From contig NC_046683.1 in the NCBI RefSeq assembly GCF_009870125.1, positions 46,825,869-46,889,868 on the forward strand: a DNA stretch of 64,000 bases. The letters run 5' to 3'. Positions 36,901 to 51,032 of this stretch are shown here, one piece after another. Source of the DNA: Drosophila pseudoobscura. Taxonomy: Eukaryota; Arthropoda; Insecta; Diptera; Drosophilidae. Every line of letters begins with the position of its first letter. The first letter of the stretch is position 1. A program made the position numbers and the translations under genes. The notes under the pieces were generated by a model. The model saw only the letters and a list, made by a program, of their open reading frames with translations, searched no databases and was not told where the DNA came from.

Positions 36901-39900
36901 TTTACTTTACTTTATGGGGCAGGGAAGCTGATGAATAAAGATAAGTGTTATTGGAGACTATTAAGTACCAGAAAATTAAATAAACTTGATAATATATGAA
37001 CCTTTTTTAAGGATATTCAAATAAATTCCGTTTCCTTTTGCCGTATCATGGCAGTATTAATGTCTACAATACATATGTACCGGGAAATATGTACAATGTA
37101 CATAGATATGTATGTTTGGGTTCGCTCCGTTTAATCCCATTTCCTCGACTGCTTCTAACCGTTTCCCGATCCCGATCCCAAGCCGGGGGGGACCCCCTTT
37201 AAGGCCAATATTTATTGCATCAGACTGCCCCAAATTTCAGTGCACACTGAAAGCAACTGAAGGGAGCACAAAGAAACAGAAAAACAAACAAAATCCAAGG
37301 CTTTCAGTGAAATTACGTATACGCACTGTAGATGGCTCTTGCCTCGGCTAATTTACAAGCACACACACACGAATTCATACACACACACATACAAACACAC
37401 GCGTAGGCACACACCACCCCCACAACAGACCCCATAGCACACCCCCTTTTAAAGTATGGCGTATAAAAAGTTTTAGTGCTGGCAACCCAACAAGGCACGA
37501 AGTGCATATTTCGTTTGAAAATCCTTGTAAGCCACAAAGACTTGAAAAATTTGTGCAGAGCCACAAATTTCATGGGAATAAAATTGCAACGAAATAAACA
37601 GAGAAACAGAGAGAGACAGAATGAACAAGAGAGAGAGAGAGAGAAAGAGATAGAAATAGTAAAGAACAACATCAAAAGAGCACTAGCACATTCTCGAAGT
37701 GAAAAGCTCTTAAAAAATCAACGCCAACAACCAAAAATCGACCGCCACTCAATGGACTGGCATCAAGTGTTGCAGAGAAACCAAGAGCGGGGCTAGCCAG
37801 AGCATCGATTTGCTATTGCGTACTAGTTTCCAATTAAAAGTTTACTAATTATTTCTAAACTTTCGTGCAGTGTGCGATCAATGAGCAGAGAGCATGCAAT
37901 GGAAGCCACCAAACTTCCCATGAAAATCCAGCCGCAAAAATTGGTTACGATTGCGAAAATGTGAGGTCCTTATACCCATGTACATACAAACGAGCATACT
38001 CGTGTATCCTTGTATGTGGCTGACAGCGTGTGTGTGTATAGTGGGAGTTGGTGGGAGCAGTCTGTGCGCATCCTTCACAATTTGTAGATGGCCAACTCCT
38101 GGTCCTGCCGCTAGTGCAACTGCAGCTGGCAATAGAGTTTTCGTTAATTCCGTCATGCGTAACGACATACTGGACTGCATGTTTGTGTCCGTATCCGGGA
38201 AGAGTCCCAGTCAATCAGGGAACAAATTGTTGGTTGCTAACGATTTGGGTGGTGGGAGTTTCGGGCTTGTTCTCGAGTTAACAGCCATTAACGAAGCAAA
38301 ACGCTGCTTAACCAAATTAAAGGACAGATGCACTTCGTATTCACAAGCCAGAAACATTAGTAAAATGTTAACTTCTACTTCTACTTTCGATAAATACTCG
38401 TATCGACGACAATTGAAATTGTGCCAGCCACCAATATTTGTTCTTCTAGTGGGCGCGTCGAGTGTCTGTGTGCTGGCTGTGGCACCACCCTTGCATTTCT
38501 AGCTGATTCGATGGCGTCATTATGGCGCATCTGGAGCGACGTCTCCCCCTCTTGACGCACTTAACGTTTTCAATCTATGCGGTGTATTCGAAATGTAAAG
38601 TAAATATTGTTAGCGAAAGGGAAAGACAAATAGAAACTGAGAGAGAGAACGAGGGAGAGGGAGAGCATGAAAGCGAATGATAGTTATCGCATACCACATT
38701 GCCGCTCATTGCAATCTAGTCTAACCTTTGTTTGCAATTTTGTGATTATTTAGTGACCGCCTAATTATTTTGTTAGCCATGTTTGAAATATTTCATAATT
38801 TTCTATTATCACGGCAGGAAAAACTGTGAGCTATGGAGGGGGAAATCAATGATTTTTAAATATTTTAAATGCTCCGTTTAATTGGGATTAATTAAAAAAG
38901 CAATGGTAATACATTCACAGAGACGAATGACTGATGCCCTGGAGAAAGTAGGATATACTTTTCAAGCAAATACAAATAAGTAATAATAATTAAGTTACAA
39001 TTTTCACCAATTACTTGGTTGTATTACTACCTTTTCCTACCCTATACATGCACATATATGTATACATATCTCATATCCAGCGATATTACGTATGAAACAA
39101 TAAAATGTTTAATTATTGCGCAGTCATGAATTTTTGATCATTGTATTGACATCTGAATACACAAAAAAGGTGAAAATAGACGCAAAATGAAGCTGTATAA
39201 ATGAGAAATGTTACATAAAATAATTAGACAGTTTTGCAGAAAAAATTACGTGTGCATATGTGGGATGATTACGTAAATAAATTTTCCTATGCGAAGGTTG
39301 ATTGTTTAATTGTGCAAATTATTGTCAGCATAATTCATTTGGCAAATACATATGTGCCAGAAAACCAGGCGCAGAGTGAATAGAGAATATGAAAGGCACT
39401 ATTTCATAGGCAGAAATGTCTGCAAAACCAGAATGGCATGAATTTCCTCTGGCAAACAAAATAATCAAGTGATGACTGGCAAAAACGAATTTTTGGAAAA
39501 TAAAAGATGAGGCAAATATTCCAGGAATTTACATTTAAATACGAATTTTGCAGGCGAGAGGTAAATGTTAAATATAACGTTTAAAAATAAAATTAGGTGA
39601 ATATGTAACTTGCAACAAAGTTGAGATAGTTTCCTTCGTAAGAGGTTATGAGAAGCCAGACATACTCAATAAAGCTGAAATTTAAGAAAATATTTACTAA
39701 TTTATACAACAATTCAGAATATATTACCCGTATGCTATTAGTAAAAAATTTACCTGATATATTTGAAAGAATATTCTTTCCACCTTTAAGATCCACCCCT
39801 GTCACCAGCAACTAGCAACCAGCAACTCGCTCAAGCGAATACAGCAACTACACGTACGAAGTGCACAAATAAATCCATTTTTATGATTTGCAATGCAAAA

Positions 39901-42900
39901 TGATTATTTTGTTCCACCTCAACCCTCCTCTGTCTCTCTATTTGTATGTGTGTCGGTTTTATGCCCTCAGACACTGATACACATGTGATTCTTTTAAGTT
40001 ACACTTACGAGTACACTACCTCGTCCTTTTCTGACTTTTATTTTTCTGTCCTTCTCTCTCTTTCTCTGTGGATATTGTGGCTGGTGTTTGTTTGCCTACA
40101 AAGTTGCTGTCATTTTCATGGTATTGTTTCTGTTTAGACATTTTGTGCACTCCCAGTCATAGGTTACAGTCGAGTTACTGTTGCCTACACTAGTCTGCCC
40201 GACAAGCTGCACAGCACGTGATCGCAGAGATAATACAGACATGGACAGCCAAATACGAGTAGTATTTGTATGTACATATGTATGTCTATAAAGAACATGG
40301 TGTTCCTTTTGGCATAAAAATCATATACACACGTTTCTCGCTGTGGCATTTTATTGACGGCATTTTTATTTGAAACGCGTGAGACGCACAACAATATTTT
40401 TCTTCTCCTTCAGACTTATGTTTTTTTTTGCGAGTTTCTTTTATTTGGTCGATGATAAAAAACAAGTGCGAAAAGTATGATTGATTGGATTAATCTGGGG
40501 ACTTTAATTGCTCCAGCTGATCCAAATCACCTCAAGGTTCAACTTACTTTCAAAGGAACCAATCTTTAAATGATTGATGCCTCTCTATCGGAATCTTCAA
40601 GCATTAAAACAATGTAATCTTGACATCATCTTTTCTGTTTCCCTATAAGGATAAGAATGAAAGTATACCTTTCTCTATTAAAGAATTAGTAGAATGGAAT
40701 ACCTACCAATTGCACAAAAAATTTCAATAATTGTTCGCATAAAGCAACTCGGCAACTCTTTTTAACAGCTCGAAGCTCCTGAAAACGCACTCAAAAACGC
40801 AATGAAATATACTCCACCTAAAATGATGATTCGCTGAATTTGTGTGTGGATGATGTTTTGGCTATTCATAAGCGTGGTCTGCGGAGATTGGTGCAGCCAT
40901 AAATGTGCTTCGGCGGTTGTATGGGTATTTTATATGGCCATAAAATGGGCGAGCGAAACAAGTGGGTAATAAATTTGAAATGTCAATTGGCTGCTTGTGA
41001 AAATATCACAAAAATTTAATAAATAAATAACGAGGCAAATGTGATAGCCTTCCTCACTCACTTCTCATGTGGGGCAGCGTCGATTTATTTCAATCGGATT
41101 TTAAAAATTGCGCATACGCCCCGTCAGGACTGACAGATACAATCATTAGAGTAAAAGAGAGCCAAGTCGATGCTAAAGCATAATAATATATATCGACATG
41201 CTGTTTGACAGTTTGACTATTTGGCTTAAGTATGCCCGGATGCCGTCTCCGGCTCCTCTTTCCTGACGCTCCACTGGAGTCCGGAACAGCATTTCGTTGT
41301 TCTGGCTGCCGCCTGAACTGAATAAACTTGCAGACGATGAAAATCGCAAACATGCAGCTCTTCCCACTGCCACGCTTATGTACTCCCACTCTTCTCCAGC
41401 ATGGCCCTGGGCCATCGAAAAAGTTTCCCATCTGGATGTGGATGTGGATGTGTGTGTGTATGTGTGTGTGAAAACAAAATTTGTTTAGTGCTGAGGCGCA
41501 AAGTGCAACGTTGACTGCTACTGCCAGCCGTGTTGACGTGTTGCATTGTCGTCTGTTTGCCCCAGCCGCAGCGATACATACTTTGAAAGATGTAGTCCGC
41601 GGTTGCTTAAACTCAGACTTTAAGGCCAACATAGTTAAAGCTGAGAGCCACAGAGTTTTTTTACATTCTCTAGAGCTATTTATTTTCCTTTTAATTTCTA
41701 GCCTGACTCTTTAATTACCGCTTGTTAGCTCCGCAACTGGATAGCAGTTTCGCTCCCCTCTGGTGGTCAGGGTGTCAATCTCATTGCAATGCATTTTTAA
41801 TTAATTGAGAGAAAAAATCCAACTGCAACGAATCGCCATGAGAACGAAGGCCACACAATTGAGTTTTCAGTGGCTTTATTTTTAGTGTAGATTTTAAATT
41901 AATACATAAATCCATGGGTTTATGCATAATTGACCAAATCTGTGTGTAATAAGTGGAGTTTTACTACACAGTTTAAGCCAAGATGTTTGGCCGGTCAAAA
42001 ACGTGTTTGCTGAAACGGTGAGATTACAAAAGGTTAAGAGGTGAAACAAATCCCAGACCAACTATACACGAAATGTGCCGGGAAAGTGCTCAGGCCTCAT
42101 CCCAAGCCCAAGCCCAAAGTCACTGTCGCAATTCTACTTCTATTTAGTGAATTTCGGCTGTCTTTTACTCTGCACTTTGACCCGGCACAAAGTTGTCTTC
42201 GGGTAAAGGAAAACAAAAGCAGGAGGCAAATGAAAATTGGATGGGACTCGGGATATAAAGACCCGAAAATGGTCCACATTTGCGATGGTTTTGCTGTTGT
42301 TTCGGTTACTTTTGTCCTAGGAGGGAGAGAGGTGAGTAAGCGAGCAATTTGGAGAAAACTTTTGGGCAGAGCCAAGCATTCCAAGTACTTCAATTTAAAC
42401 TTTTTGGCCACTTTTTTCCTTCACGATTTTGGCCAAAGTGATGGGAAATAATTCGGGCGAATCTGCGAGCTCTTTTGGATTAAGAGTTTTGAGACGTTGG
42501 AAAAGGGTTTGGGGCTGCAACTAAATGAATTGCTAATTAGGTTGAGCTAAGCCCAAGTTAAACCAGGAAAATTGCCCAAATCCCCTTAGGATTTGTTCGG
42601 CATCCAGCCAAATTTGCCTTCTCCAAGTCCAGCGACGCATGTCCAACTTTATTTTGATATGGGTCCAGGTCCAGGTCCAGGTCACCGACACATCAATTCG
42701 ACCACAAAAGCTCTCAGACAGCGGCTGGCCACAAAATTCAATTTATCCACAATGCGAAGAAAATGGAAAATGCGCAAAAATGCTCCCTACCGTCAATAGT
42801 TTTTGGGGGAATCCCTGCCACTTTCATTTGAACTGAAGTGAGTTCAAAAGGTGACTGTCTGGCAGAGAATTCTGAGTGCTTCCCAATCCAAGTCCAAATC

Positions 42901-44280
42901 CCAATCGAACGAGGCAAATCCATTTCCATTTCGATGTGAGAAATTCCCAGGCAAACGGAAGAGAAGCCATTTGAAGCCATAGACAAAATATGTTTCAAGT
43001 ATTTGTTGATGAAAAAGTTCTCTGCGAAAGTTATGCCCTAAAAAATGTATGGAAAAAATTGTGTAAGGGTCTCTATGGATGGACTGGGCTAGAGCTGGCT
43101 GGGTTACTCGTTAATCGATTGGCTGCTTATCCAAGAGCTACTTTCCATTTCGCTTATCCCTGAACTTTAGTCATCAGCTATTCAAATCAACTATTTCCAA
43201 ATGAAGTGCACTCCAAATGTGTTGCTGTGAGTGGACCTGCAAGTGAGTGCGCATTCTGGATAAACTTCATCCGCTTTTCCTGGCTAATTGGTTACTTGCC
43301 CCCCTATCTTCTACAATCTCGACCCTCATTCTAAATGTGCTTTTCAAATTCTCACTCATCGTTCTGTTGGAACGGCATGATATGTCAATCAATCATGTTC
43401 GTCTGATTGATCTCAGTGGGCAACAGTCGTGCAGTTTGTCAATTGAGAAACTTCTGCACACTGGGGACAGATTAATGCTAAAGTTGTGTAACAGTCGAGG
43501 CTGAACTAGTTTTTGTCAAATAAATTTTTCGTTTGGTAAAATCAAGCGTCTATGTAGGTTCTACAATCGTTTACATGGCCAGAAATGACCCTAATTGGAA
43601 ATGCTATCCAGCAGTGGACCACATTAAGGCATGATGCGCACATGACTCAGATCTTTGTCCACTTGAGCCTAATCGTATGGGCAATCGATGATAAATGAGC
43701 ACAGAAAATGTCCTCAATGGCTTGCAAAAACAGACCAACAAGCAGATCAACCGGCAATAAATCCCAATGGAATTTATGTCCACATCTATGCTGTCGCCGC
43801 ACGTATCAAAATTCCACTCATGATTGGTCCCATTTGAATTATGTTATTTATTATTGATTTTATGCTAGAATATTATTTTTATCCTCCTGGTTTTTTCCTC
43901 TGGCTCTCTCTCTCTCTCTCTCTCTAAAGCCATTTTAAATGGAAACGTTGCTAACTTTTACCCATAAACGCGCCTAATTGGCCAAATTATATGTGTGCAA
44001 GCAAAGGGTGGAGAAGGGAAAGAGAAAAGGGAAAAGAAATGGAAAAATGTGGGTTCACAGAGTTGAAAAAACTGTGCGGAAGTACACACATTTTTTACGA
44101 ATATATGCTTAAACTATATATACTCTTTGATGAAAAGCGGTATATCGCCTAAGAGTTCACCCAAAGATATTATTTTTTTGAATATTTAAATATGGAAGAA
44201 ATGGGAAAATATAATTATAAGAAGGTAGCGTAGTCCTCATTAAAAAAACACTGATAAAATTATGGTCGCTAGGAAAGGCT
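27959..44280. other. long noncoding stretch, no gene recognised
   Basis: About 16 kb with no frame I would call a gene. Contents include GT/TATG repeats at about 30470-30510, a homopurine stretch at about 33830-33960, CA tracts at about 36127-36141 and 37362-37400, a GA-rich block at 37600-37660 and a (CT)n tract at about 43902-43926. The longest frame (35061-36032, minus) has no motif, hydrophobic pattern or codon bias that persuades me. A large intron or cis-regulatory intergenic region is the likely content. Confidence 0.5.
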
Positions 44281-44328
44281 TTGACTTTAATATATTAATC
44301 CAGCAAAAAACCAAAATGCGACTATATA

Positions 44329-44892
44329 TTGCCGTTTAAACTTTTTATTAATGACCTGCCTTCGGTATTAACACAATCTCGAGTACTCATGAATGCCGAT
44401 GATGTTGAGCTCTATGTCCAGAGAGACACCAGTAGTGGTTCTCTTCACAGAATTAACCTGGGTAATTATCTTGGTGCTATATTAGACAACCTGTTAAGGT
44501 TTTTTGAACACATTACTACCACGGTAGTAAGATTAAAGAAGATAAAACTAAAGAAGACTCTCAATATCTCGCTATACGGCTCTTGTGTATGGATCCCTAA
44601 GTACAAAGTACACCAGAACCGTATAGAATCAGTCAAAAACTACCGCACCTACCACGGAAGGATTGCAGACTGTCAGCGGGAATACTCGCAGCTAGGCATC
44701 AGCCACAGCCCTGGAGCATCGCATCTACAAAGAGAGGAGAAGATACGCCCCTGGGCGCCCCGGTGGAGGCATAGCTCGAAGAAGCCTCCCAGAGAACACC
44801 ATCAGAATCACTTTCCTTTGTCAATAACACCTCGATTCTGGAGGACTTGCAAGCCCCTCGACGGCTCATACCTAAATCCAGATAAAGTTTAA
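44329..44892 (+). mobile_element. decayed non-LTR (LINE) reverse transcriptase fragment
   Basis: The translation begins with LFINDLPSVL followed by SRVLMNADDVELY, the classic approach to the reverse transcriptase catalytic box; the YADD motif is NADD here. Further blocks, YLGAILDNLLRFFEHI and LYGSCVWIPKYKVHQNRIESV, match the thumb region that follows in insect LINEs of the jockey/R1/I type, with internal pieces missing. The frame after about 44640 no longer resembles RT and may be shifted. Upstream RT domains and any ORF1 are absent, so this is a 5'-truncated, internally deleted relic and not active. I cannot name the family. Confidence 0.75.
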
Positions 44893-47800
44893 GTTTAGTT
44901 TTAATTTTCATCGAATTTCTGGAAGAAGGGCTGGCGGAGGGCTTGGTGTTTGCATATCAACAACCAAAAGTATCAAATATACGTCATAATAATAGAAAAG
45001 AGACGGGAAATGATAATGCATTTCCATAGCATTTTATTATTATAATTTATATTCTTCATTTTGTTCTTTACTTTTCCGCATATTTATAAGGTCTTGTGTG
45101 TGTGTTTTTTTGTTCTTTATAGGTCTGTAGATGTATCCAAAAATCAATTCCATCGTCCATCACATTTTCAAAGGACTTCACTGGAGGAATGAACTCAAAC
45201 GGAGAGCTCAACAAAAAGAGGGTCGCCCAAAAGTGCTGCCAATTGCATCATGGGAGCTTACGGGGGGTGGTCCCGGGGGTAAGCGGTAGTGGGTGTGTGC
45301 TGGATAGTGCTTTGCTGGCTGGTGCTGCGTTGGTGGACTGGTGGCGGTGACGTTTAATTTAAAATGAAATACATCAGGATGGCCAATTATTTGAGCAATT
45401 TTGCAAATTAGTGGCCCAAGTAATTTTGGCCAGCCCCAAAAAGCGCCAATTACCAGTAAGCGGTTTTCATCCTTTCTCTTTGGCACAGTTTCCCCTAGGT
45501 TTTGTCGGGTAATTACCACCCAAAAAGACATACAAAAATTGCATACAGGCGAAAGTTGGCTCAGAATGCAGAAATGTCGCCCTCCGTAGGCAAGGTTAGG
45601 AACTTGACTTTAACAGAGCCGTTACACCGTCTCAAGTGTGCCACAGCCAACAATATTACGCATACGCATACGCAAAACGCCCTGCCCCGCAAGCCAGCAT
45701 TCAACCGAAAACAATAGCGATGGGAAACGAAGGGTGAAATCAGAATGGGTTTTAGACAGAGCACAGAACTAAGAACAAGAAGAACAAAAAAATTTAAAGC
45801 AGGCCGCGCCGCACAATGAAATTTTAATTAAGTCTGAGCTGGGACTTGCTTTGTGCTGATGCAGCCGAATGAGAATGCCACTGATTATGTTTGTACAGGG
45901 GCCACCCCTTAGATGAGTTCGGAAGCAACACGGGGTATCCTCGACCGTAGACTAGATTGGGAATGGGAACTGAAGTCGCAACATTCCCATAGAGTGCTCA
46001 AACGGAAGTCGCATATTGTTGGCAGAAAGACTGCGAATTCTTTCAAGAAATTCAACTGAACATAGAAATTCCGTGAGTTTTGCCAGTAAAAACATGGCTA
46101 AGAACTACGACGACTAGATCACGTCTGAATTGTAATTAAGATATTCTGACAATCTTAAAGACAATCTTCATTGGACACTGAGTGCACACAGACGCCTAGT
46201 AATCAAAGAGGAGCTTGGAAAGACTTATAGACTTATAGTTTAATAAAAATATGTATATCAAAGAAAGGAAAATAATTATAGTTACGGCCTGGAATTCTTG
46301 GTTATTTCCATATCGCATGGGCATCGACAAGTCGACCCTCTAATTTGTCCCTGCATGTGTGCCTTTGTGCTCAAATAGCTCTTAAAAATGCTGAGAAGTA
46401 TGAATGTATGTATTTTTTGCAAATTTCCTGTCTGCATGCATTTACTTTTCTACTTTTACTTTTCCCCCACCCTGCCCTCGAACAGGCCAGTCCCGCCCCG
46501 CCCCGCACCGCCCCGACATTGCTATTTGTTTGCCGCTGTGTCTGCGTCTGAATGGCTGCACAAATACAAAACGTCTGCAACATTGTATCTTGTTTAGAAT
46601 GAAACATAAATGCATTTGTGTAATTACACAACACTCGCACACATAGATGTATCTAACAAGAGACAGAAACAGAGATACAGAAAGAGAGCGAGCGAGAAAG
46701 AGAGGAGGGAAGGCATTCACACTAATTGAAGTAAATGTTCTAAAGGGTTGCCAAAGTTGCTGCAGAGGGAGTGTTCTTTGGCTAATGATTGTAAATGGAT
46801 TCATTAGGAATGTTTATAATTATGTGAAGATAACGGAGATAATTTAAACTTGAGAAGCGGAGATTTCGGTAAGCATACGCTTTGCCAAAGAGCACAAGGA
46901 TGTAACATTATCAGTCCTTTCCCATAGCAAATGAGTCCAAAGCGACCTATCCCAATCCCAAGTCCAGTCCCAGTCCCAATTCCAATCCCAAGCTCTGTTG
47001 CCACTAATTGCTATATGTAGTTGATTCGGTAATCGCATAGTTAATCACACCCAGCATGCAACAGGCAAGAAGTCATATGCCCACTTTGCCCATTTAGTTT
47101 TCATTAGGAGTTCCGGCTTTGCACGTGATGGGCATAGATAAATCAAGACAAATAACTCTTCGATTCACACAGCAGCCACAACCCTCCGACTATTCCACCT
47201 ATTTCCAGCAGACGAGTATGCACAAAAGTCCCAGACGCAGGGGAATGGAATGGAATACCGGGGAAAAATGGCTATAGTTGCCTGTGTCCTGCTTCCGACT
47301 CCTTATTTAATTAAGCACTTAATTATTTAATGCGCTGATTGTGCAATATTTCAAAGAACCCCACCCTGGACCCAACATCGTCCTCTTACCCACGTCTCCT
47401 GCTTAGCCACGCGTGTGGCTGTATGTGTGTCTGCTGGCGGATGGATGGATATGGATGTGGGTGATGTTGAATGTGTTGAGGTGTCATAATTATCGCATTG
47501 GGTGGCCCAAATTTAATCAGTGCATTGGTCTGGTCATCGTGTGTCCGTGTCGGAGGTGTTGTATAATGTACAATGTTTCCATTTGATTGCGTTTCTTCGA
47601 ATTAATATTAAATATATAGGGTGCAGGGCCACCAAGCGGTGGTTTCTAGGGATTTCTGGAAAAAATCTACAATTTCAGTTACACTTGTGACCCCACTTAA
47701 TTTCTGCAGATTTCCCAATGTCAGCATATGGAATTTACTGCAGTCATACAATTTTAATAAGGCTCAGCGTTTACTCTGCGGCAGTTGCATTTCATTTCCA

Positions 47801-50800
47801 TATGCTGGCAATTTTCTTCATTCCATTTCTCCTTCTCTCTAATTAAACTTTATCGCATTGCCAACATTTGTTCGCTGCAGTCGCCTTATTAAGCACTTTC
47901 ATTGTTCTGCACAGGGATTTCTCGATTGCTAGTAGTCCCCACATCCGTTCCCTTCAAAATATCAGTTCTAATTAAAAAGAAATAGAATCCGGAAACCAAG
48001 AGATTATGAATTAAATTAAATTCATTTAACTTCTACGAAAAAAAGAGTGTTGAACAGCCATCGAACCAAAATGATTGCCATCTCTTTCTATTTAGGATAT
48101 TTACTCGTACATTTATTTGCACTTGTCCATGCATTCATTATTCAATCAGCAATTTTCATTTAATGGCTAAGACAACATTCGGTATTCGCCGAATCCCAAT
48201 TCCATTAAAACGGGCATCAATTCAATAGAGTTCTCTCTCCCACTCTCTCCCTAGAGATAAAACCAATATTGGTTCTCTTCGCGTTGCATATGTAACACGA
48301 AAAAAAAAGTAAAGGGATACAAAATCAATTCAAAATGTTTGTTGCACTCAAATTAAAAACACAAACAGACGGAGGCGAGCTAGTGTAACTGCGAAGGCAA
48401 ACAAAATGGCAAATAAATTTGATCTGTGTGCAACAAACGAGAAAAAAAGCGAAACAAATATATAGGAGTATACGAATCACGAGCGAAAGAGTCAGATATA
48501 AAAAATGTGAAAATTTATGCATTGCTTGGATTTAAATCCAGCAAGCGCTTGCCACAAAAGACGCACATTCAAGCAGATTTCTATAAATGGGTCCCATCTC
48601 TCCCCCTCTCTCCACACTCTCTTTCAGCCGTGGCATACATTCTACAGCAGCCTTGTTGTGCAACAGAAAATTTGCGCTATTAATATTTGCATTCAACTGG
48701 CAACAACCCAACCGGAGAACGACCCATGCCCACCCAAGCCCTGTGCCTCCTTGGAACTATCAACACATCTGCCAGCGGCATTGTCGGTTGACAATGGCGG
48801 GATGGTGTTGGTGTTGATTTTGGTGTTGGTGTTGGGGGGGGCTGCAATGGTGCGTATTATAGCTGCAGTTATTCGAGTGTGTGTGTATATGAGTGTGTGT
48901 GTGTGTGCGAGGGGCTAAGGGTGTGTCCCTATATTTAAAAAGGCTCAAGCGGCACTTAACTTCTGCTCAGAGAATCTCCCAGCACACCAGCACAGTGGAA
49001 GAAACTCACGATAAACCTGTGAAATATATATGTGTCGAACTTAACGTTGAAGGGATGACTGGTAAGTGGCTCATTTATAGGCACATCTACTGCTCTGTAA
49101 GTCTCGTAGATATGATACCTTAAATCGCACTTTTTTCTTCAAACGTATTCTATAATATTTGTTTGCTTGGCAGCAGTCCCACCGTAATAATTTTATATAC
49201 TCGTAGCATACTTTGGTGCCCCACGAGGAGAAGAGCAGCTAGGCCAATAGTAGAGCCAACAGCAGGGCCAACAGCAGCTTGGCTAAATTCTTCCGCTTAA
49301 TCGCGCAATAGTAGCTCAAGGGTCTTAAATATGCATAAACAGTGGCAGCAACGTAGCAGCGACTGCGATTACAACCGATAAGATCTATGCGTAATCGTAA
49401 AATGTTCCAGGGAGGTACCTTGAGGTCCGGTCCTCTACTCACACTTCAGATCGCCTTATGGATAGTTCTATGGTTTAATTAATTGGTTTGAGTTAATTGG
49501 AAATCGTAGTCAAAGTTGTTCGTGCAAACAACCAGAAAAACCAACTTATTAATTCTATTCAAATTGAACACACACGTGTGCACAATTTGAATAAGAATTT
49601 ATTCGTGGCAAGCAAGAAATTCGGAGAATAGAAAAAACGAAGTACATGCAATCCACCAATAAATCAACTAATTAAATATTCCAATTCGGGGCCAAGTATG
49701 ATATTTGCAAATTTAAACAACCCAACAAGGATCCAATTTGGGAACAACCCTTGTTCTTGACTCCGGCCCTGATTCAATGCGAATGTCGCGGCTTGAATTT
49801 ACATCAACATCAGCAAATAACAACAGCAGAAGATACAATATTCGAATACAATATACGAATTTACAAGTATGAAAGAAAACACGCAACGACACCAGAAATG
49901 AGGAGAAATCAAATGATACGAAATGAAACGAAATGAAATAAAATAAAAATAAAATAAAACGACTGATTGCGTTGGCGTTTCGGCTTTTTATTTTCGGGTC
50001 TGATTTATCTCCCTCGCCCCTGGAAAGAAATGGCATGAAAGCGGCTTTGCATGTGTGCCACACACGGAGGGGCAAGCCAAAAAATTAAACCAAAGCAACA
50101 GCAACAACAAAAGCAACAGGACCATCAACAATGGCAACGTAACACTAATTACCTTAATTGTGCTGGGCGTGTAGAAACACTTGATGAAGGCGACGAGGAC
50201 AAAACTTTAACTTGGCCTCTGCCCTGCCCTGCCCTGCCATGCCCTGCCTTGCCTTGCCACACAGCCTGCGGCCTCACTCAGCCAGGACTCTGAACCCAGG
50301 CCCAGAGATGGTGGCGTGAAAATGTACTCGGATCTGCTCATAACTCCAGAGTTACGATTCAGTTGAAATGGTGTGTGGTCCTTGAATTGCCACATAAATC
50401 TTTGTAGTCTTCCACGTGTTTTTTTAGTTTTTATTTCAATATTGAGTCACATTTATAGTAGCTCTGGCTTAAGCCACACCATGCGTTTACCTCGGCGTCG
50501 TTTTAGATATTTTTGAATCAAGCATTTCCATGTCGAGAACAATAATTTTACGAGTATATGCATATTTTAATTGAAAATTCACTCACTGGCGATCCCGATC
50601 ACGCCGCCATTTCTGGGGGCAGAGCGAGACTCGTTACCGGGTTACGCGAACGAGAACGCGAAAGCGTCACGTTGGCATCGCGTGCAGGACTACGTGTCCT
50701 GGGCGTTATTATACGTACGTACATATATACGTACGTATATGCCAAGGCGGCCAAATGTGTAGAAATAAAACATTAAATTACATTGGATTCTCTGCCTTTT

Positions 50801-50979
50801 CGTCTCTAGGTCTGTTTTTCTCTCTTACCCACTTACCCGTTTTGCTTGTTGCCCATTGTCTCGCGGGCAGGTGTGGCACACACGTATAGCTACGCGCACG
50901 TAGCTGAAATTTTAAGCACTCCGCCAGAGACGCCAGGTCGGAGAGTTGGGCCAGGGCCAGTCGAATAGCCCGATACCCG

Positions 50980-51032
50980 GACAGATAGACAGACAGACCG
51001 ACAGACAGACCGACAGACGGACCGACAGACAG
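50980..51032. repeat. GACAGACC-type tandem repeat
   Basis: Irregular tandem units of GACAGACC/GACAGACG spanning about 50 bp, giving a Cys-Arg-Ser repeat frame on the minus strand that is not a gene. Confidence 0.75.

Noticed and set aside
37951..38502. 183-codon plus-strand frame
   Set aside because: It begins in TACATAC-type repeat sequence, shows no motif, and its composition changes abruptly along its length; another plus-strand frame overlaps it.
50216..50257. CCCTG repeat, considered as a possible CRISPR-like or regulatory array
   Set aside because: It is a simple 5-bp satellite with no spacers, in a eukaryotic genome.
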